Assembly (NCBI GenBank): GCA_035641235.1
Contig: DASQUP010000143.1
Coordinates: 1 to 11,792 of the forward strand
From: DASQUP01 sp035641235
Lineage (GTDB): Bacteria > Actinomycetota > CADDZG01 > WHSQ01
Direction: 5' to 3'
Length of the DNA: 11,792 nt
Positions 5,739 to 11,792 of this stretch are shown piece after piece; the first letter of the stretch is position 1, and the number at the start of each line of letters is the position of its first letter. The notes under the pieces are model-generated. The model was not told the DNA's origin. It ran no database searches and saw only the letters and a list, made by a program, of their open reading frames with translations. The position numbers and the translations under genes were made by a program.

Positions 5739-8700
5739 GACAACCGCGTGCTTTTGACGTCTCGATTTGCGAGCGCCCCCCGGGGACGCCGATATCGATC
5801 GCGAATCTCATCGGCTTCGTCGACGAGGGCTATCGTGTCGCGCTCGTGTCCCCCACGTAGCACAAGACGCGCGAGTTGCTCCAATGCGGTCGCGTGAATA
5901 GCCGGATCGCTCGCTTCCCGCGCGAGCGTAAGGCCTTCCTCAAGCAGTTCCCGGGCGCGATCGATGTGATCGAGGTCGAGCTCGGCCGCGGCCAGACCGG
6001 TCAAAGCTCGAGCTACACCCCTACCAACCTGCGTGCGTCTATACAGCGTTAAGGCGTCGTCGTAATGAGCGAGAGCGGCAGCCGGCTCCCCTCGATACCG
6101 CGCGCAATCGCCACGGCCGCATTCGACGAGTCCCTGCATCGTGTCGTCAACGAGGTCGCTGAGGATGGGGTCGCATTCGCCGAACCACCGGTCGGCCTCC
6201 TCGGGGTCGCCCAAGTAGATGGCGAGCTCCCCGAGTTCGGCGATCGATCGGGCGAGGTTGTAGGGAAGACCCGTCTCACGGCTTATCGCGACTGCCAGCT
6301 CGAGGACCTCACGGGCTTCTTGAGTGCGTCCGGCCTGCCGCAGGCCGAAACCCAGGTGCAGGCGCACCGCGGACCGTCCCCAGTAGTCGTCGAGTGCATC
6401 GAACTGACGCGCCGCCTGATCGCCCAGCGCCAGTGCTCGATCGGGAGAGTCGTGATACAGCCGGATCTCCATCTCAACGAAGTCCGCCAGCGCGACGCCC
6501 CAGCTATCGCCGTGGTTGCGCAGCTTGCCACGAGCGTCATCGACCATACCGAGGAACCCCTCGACGTCTCCCCCGGCAACGCCCTCGACCGCGACCAGCA
6601 GCTGCGACATCGCCGCCCCCGCGGTCTCGCCGGCGGATTCGAAGATTGACATGCTCTGGCGCGCGGCCTCCGCGGCGGCGGGACTCGCATGGACGATGCA
6701 CCCGGCAGGACGTAGGGACAGCGATAATCCCTGCAGCGCGCGGGCGCGAATCTTCTCCGAAGCATGTGACGCTGCAGCGAGCAGTGACTTCAATTCCGAC
6801 CGGCCCTCGACCTGGCGGCCGACATACCAGTACCAGCCAAGCGAGGCTGCAAGGCCCAGCCCCACGTCTGGGTGAGCATCCGCATGCTCACGACCCCACT
6901 GCAGTGCAAGTCGAAGGTTGTGTTCGTCCGCGCGCAGCCGCTCGAGCGCCTTTCCTTGGTCGACGCCGCGCAGCTGTGGCTCGATCGACTCCGCCACTGC
7001 CTTGAAGAAGCGCGCGTGACGCTCGCGCAAGATCTCCTCTTCACTGGCTTGAGCCAAGTGATCCCTCGCATAGGCGAGGATCGTCTCCAGCATCAAGAAA
7101 CGGTCACTGCGAGCCGTAATGAGCGATTGGTCCACGAGGCGGCTGTGGGCGGCCAGGACGTCGCCGACCTCCTCGTCCCCGCACACCTCCTCGGCTGCCT
7201 CCAGCGTCCAGCCTCCTGAGAAGATGGCCAGGCGTCTGAACACCGTCCGCTCGGGCGGACCCAGTAGCTCGTGGCTCCAGTCGATCGCCGCGCGCAGAGT
7301 CCGATGCCTTGGCACACTCGTCCTGCCGCCCGCCGACAGCAACGCGAACCTCTGGTCAAGCCTCCTCGCGATCTCCGGCAGGGAAATGGACCGGGCTCTC
7401 GCCGCAGCCAGTTCGATCGCCAGCGGCAATCCGTCCAGCCGTCGACAGATCTGCGCCGCCGCGGTCGCACCCTCTTCGTCGAGGAAAACCGCACGACCCG
7501 CACTCGTGGCGCGTTGCTCGAAGAGCCGGATCGCGTCGTACGAGGCGATCGACTCAAAGTCCGCTTCCTCTTCCGGGAATGGAAGCGGCGGAATCGGCCA
7601 CACGAATTCGCCGCTCGACGCGAGCACCTCTCGGCTGGTGGCAAGGATCGTCAACTTGGGGCAGGTGGTAATTAACGTCTCTGCGATCTCCGCGGTTGCC
7701 TGAACCACGTGTTCGCAGTTATCAAGAATCAGTAGAAGTTCCTTGTTGCGAAGGAATGAGCCCAGCCGCGTGATGGGTGGCAGCGGCTGCGTCACGCTCG
7801 ATACGTCCTCAGACAGTCCCAGCGCCTCCGCGATCGCGGTCGCCACGAGGTCGGGGTCTGACACCGGGGCGAGTTCGACGATCCAGACGCCACGGTCAAA
7901 TGAATCGAGCAGTCCCCGACCGACTTCGATGGCGAAGCTCGTCTTCCCCGCCCCGCCGGGCCCGACGACTGTGACCAGGCGACTGTCTCGAACGAGCTTT
8001 GTGACTTCGGCGATCTCGGTTTCTCGTCCCACGAAGCTTGTGACCCTCGTCGGGAGGTTGGTCTGTGATTCGTCGCCGACCGGTTCGATAGTCACTTGGA
8101 GCGATGGGTCGTGACGCAGGATGAGCTGGTAAACATCTTCGAGCTCAAGACCCGGATCCAGCCCGAGCTCCTCGCCAAGCACGCGGCGCGCCTCCTGGTA
8201 AGCAGCGATCGCGTCACCCTGGCGCCCGGTGCGGTAGAGGGCGATCATGAGCTGCCCCCGAAGGCGTTCGCGCAGCGGATAGACAGACACAAGCCGCTCC
8301 AGCTCTGCAATCACTTCCTTGGTGCGGCCAAGGGCGAGATCGGCTGCGACCTTCTCCTCGGCGGCCGTTACGTGCAATTCCTCCAGTCGAGCGCGCTCTT
8401 CTTGAGCGAAGTCCTCGTACGCAAAATCGGCAAATGGAGATCCCCGCCACAAAGACGTCGCCTCGGCCAGGAGCTCCAAACCCGTCGCTGGATCATCTGC
8501 CCGAACACGCGTCGCGCGACGCACGAGGTCCTCGAACCGCTCTGCGTCGAGCGATCCCGGCTGGAGCTGGAGCGTGTAGCCGGGCTTCTTCGTCATGATT
8601 ACGTCTCCACCGAGAGCGCGGCGAAGGCGCGACACGACCGCCTGGAGCGCGTTAGCGGGTTTGTTAGGTAGGTCCTCTACCCACAGCTGCTCGATCAGTT

Positions 8701-8833
8701 GATCCGTGGAAACGATGTCGCCCTTACGGATGACGAGAAGTGCGAGCAGCTCGCGTTCTTTGTCGCCGGGAATCCGAATCGGTTCCCCGTCTCGGAGCAC
8801 CTCGAGGTGTCCGAGCACCTTTACCTCTATCAC
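5690..8833 (-). CDS. SARP/BTAD-NB-ARC-TPR transcriptional regulator (AfsR-like)
   Basis: 1047 residues in three parts. Residues 1-95 are an OmpR-type winged helix, including the recognition region NALQAVVSRLRRALG and the wing (TKKPGYTLQL). Residues 96-245 are the bacterial transcriptional activation (BTAD) domain typical of SARP proteins. Residues 260-480 are an NB-ARC/STAND ATPase with FVGRETEI, Walker A GPGGAGKT (291-298), Walker B LLLILD running into DNCEH (366-375), TSRE (399-402) and GLPLAIELAAAR (468-479). The remainder is helical, with TPR-like repeats for ligand or partner sensing. Such proteins are ATP-gated switches that activate promoters with direct repeats. The start is GTG; an overlapping ATG at 8841 is closed at once by TGA. 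No clear Shine-Dalgarno is seen. The last ~25 residues lie over the end of the convergent cyclase gene and look non-conserved. It is divergent from the ABC exporter, its most likely target. Confidence 0.93.
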   Translation of the reverse strand: MIEVKVLGHLEVLRDGEPIRIPGDKERELLALLVIRKGDIVSTDQLIEQLWVEDLPNKPANALQAVVSRLRRALGGDVIMTKKPGYTLQLQPGSLDAERFEDLVRRATRVRADDPATGLELLAEATSLWRGSPFADFAYEDFAQEERARLEELHVTAAEEKVAADLALGRTKEVIAELERLVSVYPLRERLRGQLMIALYRTGRQGDAIAAYQEARRVLGEELGLDPGLELEDVYQLILRHDPSLQVTIEPVGDESQTNLPTRVTSFVGRETEIAEVTKLVRDSRLVTVVGPGGAGKTSFAIEVGRGLLDSFDRGVWIVELAPVSDPDLVATAIAEALGLSEDVSSVTQPLPPITRLGSFLRNKELLLILDNCEHVVQATAEIAETLITTCPKLTILATSREVLASSGEFVWPIPPLPFPEEEADFESIASYDAIRLFEQRATSAGRAVFLDEEGATAAAQICRRLDGLPLAIELAAARARSISLPEIARRLDQRFALLSAGGRTSVPRHRTLRAAIDWSHELLGPPERTVFRRLAIFSGGWTLEAAEEVCGDEEVGDVLAAHSRLVDQSLITARSDRFLMLETILAYARDHLAQASEEEILRERHARFFKAVAESIEPQLRGVDQGKALERLRADEHNLRLALQWGREHADAHPDVGLGLAASLGWYWYVGRQVEGRSELKSLLAAASHASEKIRARALQGLSLSLRPAGCIVHASPAAAEAARQSMSIFESAGETAGAAMSQLLVAVEGVAGGDVEGFLGMVDDARGKLRNHGDSWGVALADFVEMEIRLYHDSPDRALALGDQAARQFDALDDYWGRSAVRLHLGFGLRQAGRTQEAREVLELAVAISRETGLPYNLARSIAELGELAIYLGDPEEADRWFGECDPILSDLVDDTMQGLVECGRGDCARYRGEPAAALAHYDDALTLYRRTQVGRGVARALTGLAAAELDLDHIDRARELLEEGLTLAREASDPAIHATALEQLARLVLRGGHERDTIALVDEADEIRDRYRRPRGALANRDVKSTRLSYSSSANARTGDDAPR

Positions 8834-8945
8834 TCAGCCATACTCGCTGTCCCCGCAAAGTGCCGTAAAGCCCCCTCGAACATCCGTTTCGGGATTTGCT
8901 TGCTTCGACTGACCTTCCAAAAGGGACGAGTGGGACATAGCAACA

Positions 8946-9006
8946 ACGCGCCCAGACTTTCCTGTCAGCGCGCCCGAAGTTCCCTGTCAGCGCGCGCCCC
9001 GATGCT
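8946..9006 (+). promoter_or_regulatory. Candidate SARP operator: 22-bp tandem repeat before the ABC operon
   Basis: Two 22-base units, 8946-8967 and 8968-8989, match at 17 of 22 positions, and a third partial unit follows. The core box CCTGTCAGCGCGC occurs at 8961-8973 and 8983-8995, exactly 22 bp apart. SARP regulators of the ActII-ORF4/DnrI/AfsR type are known to bind direct repeats spaced in whole helical turns just upstream of the -10 box. A possible weak -10 (GATGCT, 9001-9006) follows at such a distance. The boxes point toward the ABC operon at 9058. The same element in variant form lies at 1508-1550. Confidence 0.6.
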
Positions 9007-9057
9007 TGCGCCCAAGCCCGGAGAGCCCGGGTCAAACCGATAAAGGGAGCCCATCCA

Positions 9058-10032
9058 ATGCAGCTAGCTCACGCCCTTCCCCGAGCTTCGCTCTCTTGGA
9101 CCGCGGAAGCGAACAGCACACACTCGCGGGCGGCCATCTCAGTCCGCGAGCTGATGAAGTCTTTCGGAGCTACTCGAGCGGTCGATCGACTTAGCTTCGC
9201 CATCTCCCCAGGGAAGGTAACGGCCTTTCTGGGACCGAACGGCGCCGGGAAGACGACCACGATCCGGGTCATCCTCGGTCTAGCTCGTCCAGATCACGGA
9301 GAGGCACGGATCTTCGGCAGGACCTACGGCGGAATCGACGACCCCCTGACACGTGTCGGTGCATTGATCGACGGCTCAGCGTTTCACCCACAGCGAACGG
9401 CCCGCGCGCACTTGGCTGCGATCGCGGCCGCCGCCAAGCTCCCGAAGGCGCGCGTGGACGAAGTTCTCAACGAGGTCGAGTTGACCGCCACCGCCGGCAG
9501 AAAGGTGGGCGAGTTCTCGCTCGGGATGCGGCAGCGGCTCGGCCTTGCCACCGCGTTACTGGGCGATCCTGATCTCCTCATTCTCGACGAGCCCGCAAAC
9601 GGCCTCGACCCTGCTGGTATCCGGTGGTTGCGTACGTTCCTCCGATCCTTCGCCGCGTCTGGCCGAACTGTCTTCGTATCGAGTCACGTCCTCGCCGAGG
9701 TCGCGTTGATGGCCGACGACGTGGTTGTGATCGACAACGGGCGTCTCATCACCCAGACAACTGTCGGCCTCCTCACCGCCCCGACCTCGGTGACCGTGCG
9801 CTCCCCGCAGCCCCAGCGCTTGGTCGAAGCTCTTACCGCGGTAGGTGCGGTCATCGATATGGACGACACGGGGCGTCTGGAAGTCGCGGACCTCTCGGCG
9901 GAAGACATCGGCGAGATTGCGGCACGTAAGCAGCTCGTTCTCCACGAGCTCACCCCTCGGACCCACAGCCTCGAGGAGGTTTTCCTCCGGCTCACCGATG
10001 CGAAAGGAGATAACGATGATCGCCCTCGTTAG
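9058..10032 (+). CDS. ABC transporter ATP-binding protein (BcrA/DrrA-like export)
   Basis: 324 residues. Walker A GPNGAGKTT (59-67), signature FSLGMRQR (153-160), Walker B LLILDE with the PANGLDP D-loop (173-185) and the switch His in VSSHVL (H210) are all present, so the ATPase should be active. The Q-loop region reads VGALIDGSAFHP: the usual Gln is replaced by an acidic residue, as in the bacitracin-type BcrA subgroup. The C-terminal ~80 residues form the extra domain seen in exporters of the ABC-2 class, ending in SLEEVFLRLT. The start has AAAGGGAG (9043-9050) 7 bases before ATG. This leaves an N-terminal extension of about 25 residues before the ATPase fold begins at AISVREL. Together with the next gene it makes an exporter of a hydrophobic compound or peptide; the substrate is unknown. 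It is divergent from the SARP regulator. Confidence 0.93.
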   Translation: MQLAHALPRASLSWTAEANSTHSRAAISVRELMKSFGATRAVDRLSFAISPGKVTAFLGPNGAGKTTTIRVILGLARPDHGEARIFGRTYGGIDDPLTRVGALIDGSAFHPQRTARAHLAAIAAAAKLPKARVDEVLNEVELTATAGRKVGEFSLGMRQRLGLATALLGDPDLLILDEPANGLDPAGIRWLRTFLRSFAASGRTVFVSSHVLAEVALMADDVVVIDNGRLITQTTVGLLTAPTSVTVRSPQPQRLVEALTAVGAVIDMDDTGRLEVADLSAEDIGEIAARKQLVLHELTPRTHSLEEVFLRLTDAKGDNDDRPR

Positions 10033-10747
10033 GGCTGAGTTGATCAAGCTGTTCTCGACCCGCACGTTCTTCGGCTTGGTCGCCGGAGCGGTTGCGGTCG
10101 TGCTCCTGGGTAGCGCATCCACGATCATCAGCGCGAACCCTCAGGATCTTCGGGGGCCGTTGCACGAACAGACCTTCTACGTCCTCGCATCCATCAATGG
10201 GGGATTGTTCGCCCTCGTGTTGGGGGTCCGCGGCTTCACCGATGAGTTTCGGTACGGAACAATCATCACCACTCTACTGTCGGCACGAAGGCGTTTCAGC
10301 GTCCTCGGAGCCAAGCTGATCGTTGCCGCGCTGGCAGCGGCGACTATGGCGATAGTGACCGAGGCTGCCATGTCCGCAACGGCCGCGATGCTTTCCTCCG
10401 CCCGCGGGGCAGAAGTCACCGTGAGCGCGGCGGACATCGGCGCATTCGCAGGCATGGTCGGCGCGTTCGCGTTGTGGGCCGCGATCGGCACTACGCTGGG
10501 GGCGATTGTGCGCCACCAGGTCCCGGCCATCGTAGGAGGCCTGGTGTGGGTCCTCGTAATCGAGAACATCGGCTCCTCGTTGCTGGGCGACGCAGGTCGC
10601 TACCTCCCGGGCCAAGCGGCCCACGCGCTGGCGGATGCGCCGGTAGAGGCTCTCGCTTCCACGATGGGAGGGATCGTGCTCGTGGCGTACGCGCTGGTTG
10701 CAACCGTCGCGGCTGCGAGAACCCTCGTGGGGCGTGATGTCACATGA
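10016..10747 (+). CDS. ABC-2 type transporter permease
   Basis: 243 residues from ATG 10016, chosen because AAAGGAG (10003-10009) lies 6 bases upstream and because the protein then begins MIALVRAELIKLFSTRTFF, the typical N-terminus of ABC-2 permeases. The start lies inside the ATPase gene (17 bases of overlap), indicating coupled translation and a one-to-one complex. Six hydrophobic segments are visible: about 18-37, 55-75, 98-125, 140-165, 170-190 and 213-235. DEFRYGTIITTLLSARRR after the second segment is the cytoplasmic coupling region seen in this family. The permease stop overlaps an ATG (10744-10747), but the next gene has its own better start at 10837. Confidence 0.9.
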   Translation: MIALVRAELIKLFSTRTFFGLVAGAVAVVLLGSASTIISANPQDLRGPLHEQTFYVLASINGGLFALVLGVRGFTDEFRYGTIITTLLSARRRFSVLGAKLIVAALAAATMAIVTEAAMSATAAMLSSARGAEVTVSAADIGAFAGMVGAFALWAAIGTTLGAIVRHQVPAIVGGLVWVLVIENIGSSLLGDAGRYLPGQAAHALADAPVEALASTMGGIVLVAYALVATVAAARTLVGRDVT

Positions 10748-10823
10748 ATCGTGCCGACGCGATCAGACAACGAGGGGTCCCGGGCACCGAAACGCAGACG
10801 TCCGCCGGACTACTGGATCGAAC

Positions 10824-10830
10824 AAGGAGG
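10824..10830 (+). promoter_or_regulatory. Shine-Dalgarno deciding the start of the membrane protein gene
   Basis: AAGGAGG ends 6 bases before ATG 10837. This favours 10837 over the ATG at 10744, which overlaps the permease stop and would add 31 non-hydrophobic residues. Confidence 0.65.
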
Positions 10831-10836
10831 CAAGTG

Positions 10837-11489
10837 ATGGATCGCCCAGTAAGAGATTGGTCGGGGATGTGGCTCTGGCTGCTGCCGGTCTACCCGCTAC
10901 TGACCTTCGTTGCAACGTTGACGCATCAGCCCGATCCGAAACGGAATTTGGCGCGTGGAGCGAGTACGTCACAACCTCCAGCTTCTTCGTGAGCCATGTG
11001 GTTGGGAGCATCCTGGCCTCGGCCTTGCTGATCCTCGGGGTCGTTGCTCTCAGTCTGAAGTTGGCTACCTCCCGCCGGGCTCGAGCCGCTCACGCGGCGG
11101 TGTTCGCCACCGTTCTAGGAACCATGGGTGTGGTGGCTGTGTTCGGCATCGCTCCTTTCGCTCAACCCGCGGATCGGCAACGCTTTTCTCTCGGGGATTG
11201 AAGACGCCCAGAGCTTCTACGGCGACGTCTTCGATGCCGCAACTTTCGCGGTGGCGGTTCCTGCAGCTCTGCTCTTTTCGACGGGTATCGTGCTCCTCGG
11301 CTGGGCCACGGCTACGCCGTGTCGAGATGGACCGCGGTATCCCTTGGACTGTCAGGTCCCTTGATCGGAGTCATCGGAATTGCGATTGGGCCCGCACAGA
11401 CCCTTGGATCGGCTCTGCTCTTCATGAGCGGTGTGGCGATCGCTCGTCTGTTCGGGTCCCGGATCGAGGTGGGCCATGGAGATGTCTAA
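10837..11489 (+). pseudogene. Multi-pass membrane protein of unknown function, three frame breaks
   Basis: Read across three frame changes this gives one continuous protein of about 217 residues with no internal stop. It starts MDRPVRDWSGMWLWLLPVYP and runs through TLTHQPDP, EFGAWSEYVTTSSFFVSHVV, VFGIAPFAQPA, IGNAFLSGIEDAQSFYGDVF, LLFSTGIVLLGWAT and SGPLIGVIGIAIGPAQTLGS to TAA at 11487-11489. The breaks are one missing base near 10945 (CCC read as CC would restore it), one extra base near 11173 (a G in GCGG), and one missing base near 11309 (CC read as C). Five or six membrane segments are visible. I do not recognise the function. Position directly after the exporter genes suggests it belongs to the same operon. 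The clean composite frame points to sequencing error or very recent decay rather than an old relic. Confidence 0.75.
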
Positions 11490-11772
11490 CCACCCAGCCG
11501 TGCTGGCGTCATTGGTTCTCGGCGCGGTGCTACTCGCGCCTCTGCCGGCCGAAGCAGCGCCACTGACCAACGACGACATCGTGTCCGCGGTCGTCGTTGG
11601 TTCGGTGCCATTCACTTTGGAGCAGAACACCATAGAGGCGACGCGCGCGACGGACGATCCTGCAACGGCAGGCCGAGACTGTTTCGGCAACGAGGGCCAT
11701 ACGGTCTGGTTCCGGTTCATCGGATCCTCCTTGGCTCGGTTGAGCACAAGTCATGACCTCGTTGGGCCCTAA
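11476..11772 (+). CDS. Secreted protein with N-terminal signal peptide, possibly truncated
   Basis: About 98 residues before a stop at 11770. The N-terminus is a clear Sec signal peptide: a short polar head, a hydrophobic core (VLASLVLGAVLLAP) and a likely cleavage after AEA. The mature part, TNDDIVSAVVVGSVPF then TRATDDPATAG and CFGNEGHTVWFRF, matches the opening of secreted actinobacterial beta-sandwich proteins that begin NDDF..A.VI..LPF and contain a GHTVWY-type motif. Those proteins are normally longer, and after FRFIGSSLARLSTS the sequence loses the family look. The neighbouring frame reads TSLGPKDEDSVG to the window edge without a stop, so one more indel near 11756 is likely. The start is ATG 11476 with GAGGTGG (11465-11471) upstream, overlapping the previous gene's end by 14 bases. 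Function unknown. Confidence 0.6.
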   Translation: MEMSNHPAVLASLVLGAVLLAPLPAEAAPLTNDDIVSAVVVGSVPFTLEQNTIEATRATDDPATAGRDCFGNEGHTVWFRFIGSSLARLSTSHDLVGP

Positions 11773-11792
11773 AGACGAGGATTCGGTGGGAC

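Noticed and set aside
6065..8671. Many long plus-strand open frames opposite the regulator gene
   Set aside because: They are antisense shadows of the 1047-residue regulator. They have no ribosome binding sites and no recognisable domains, while the minus-strand frame has continuous domain matches.
9016..9031. Short GC-rich stem CCCGG/CCGGG upstream of the ABC gene as a riboregulator
   Set aside because: It is only five base pairs and lies in GC-rich sequence where such pairs are frequent.
10744..10836. Upstream extension of the membrane protein from the ATG that overlaps the permease stop
   Set aside because: The 31 extra residues are polar and unstructured-looking, and AAGGAGG lies just before the internal ATG at 10837. 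Coupled translation from 10744 cannot be fully excluded.
11349..11356. Additional TGTCAG box inside the broken membrane protein gene
   Set aside because: It is a single box in coding sequence without a partner 22 bp away.

Overview
The window looks like a chromosomal piece of a high-GC actinobacterium. I infer this from the strong G/C preference at third codon positions, GTG and TTG starts, clear AGGAGG-type ribosome binding sites, and a very long SARP/BTAD + NB-ARC + TPR regulator of the AfsR type. A Thermoleophilia- or Acidimicrobiia-like environmental lineage would fit, but the sequence alone cannot fix the taxon. I see no tRNA, rRNA, CRISPR array, transposase or integrase.

Layout. (1) Positions 9-1308, minus strand: a ceramidase-family (CREST-type) membrane hydrolase, followed 4 bases later by a small helix-turn-helix protein with a C-terminal AT-hook-like tail. 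(2) Positions 1309-1660: a divergent intergenic region with a coding-like relic, a large hairpin and 22-bp-spaced TGTCAG repeats. (3) Positions 1661-5738, plus strand: a cytoplasmic-looking copper/metal pair, namely a heavy-metal-associated (HMA) domain protein that has lost its CxxC and a multicopper oxidase with two inserted heavy-metal-binding domains and a His-rich linker. An M20-family metallopeptidase follows, then a kynurenine-formamidase-like cyclase whose frame is broken near its C-terminus. (4) Positions 5690-8833, minus strand: the large SARP-type regulator, convergent with and overlapping the reconstructed cyclase end. (5) Positions 8834-9057: its divergent promoter region with a 22-bp tandem repeat. 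(6) Positions 9058-11792, plus strand: a BcrA/DrrA-like ABC exporter (ATPase plus permease, overlapping genes), a multi-pass membrane protein whose frame is broken three times, and a secreted protein cut by the window edge or by another frameshift.

The most interesting regulatory signal is that the two main intergenic regions, 7.4 kb apart, carry the same element: two TGTCAG boxes exactly 22 bp apart with CCGAAG at the same place between them. Direct repeats in multiples of one helical turn are the known binding pattern of SARP regulators, and a SARP-type regulator lies next to one copy. This suggests one regulator controlling both the ABC exporter operon and the ceramidase and/or metal operon. 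The most interesting proteins are the Cys-less HMA protein and the multicopper oxidase with tandem metal-binding inserts and no export signal.

The repeated one-base indels in short G/C runs (about 5557-5577, 10945, 11173, 11309, perhaps 11756) suggest consensus errors in the assembly at least as strongly as real gene decay. The broken genes should be read with that in mind.
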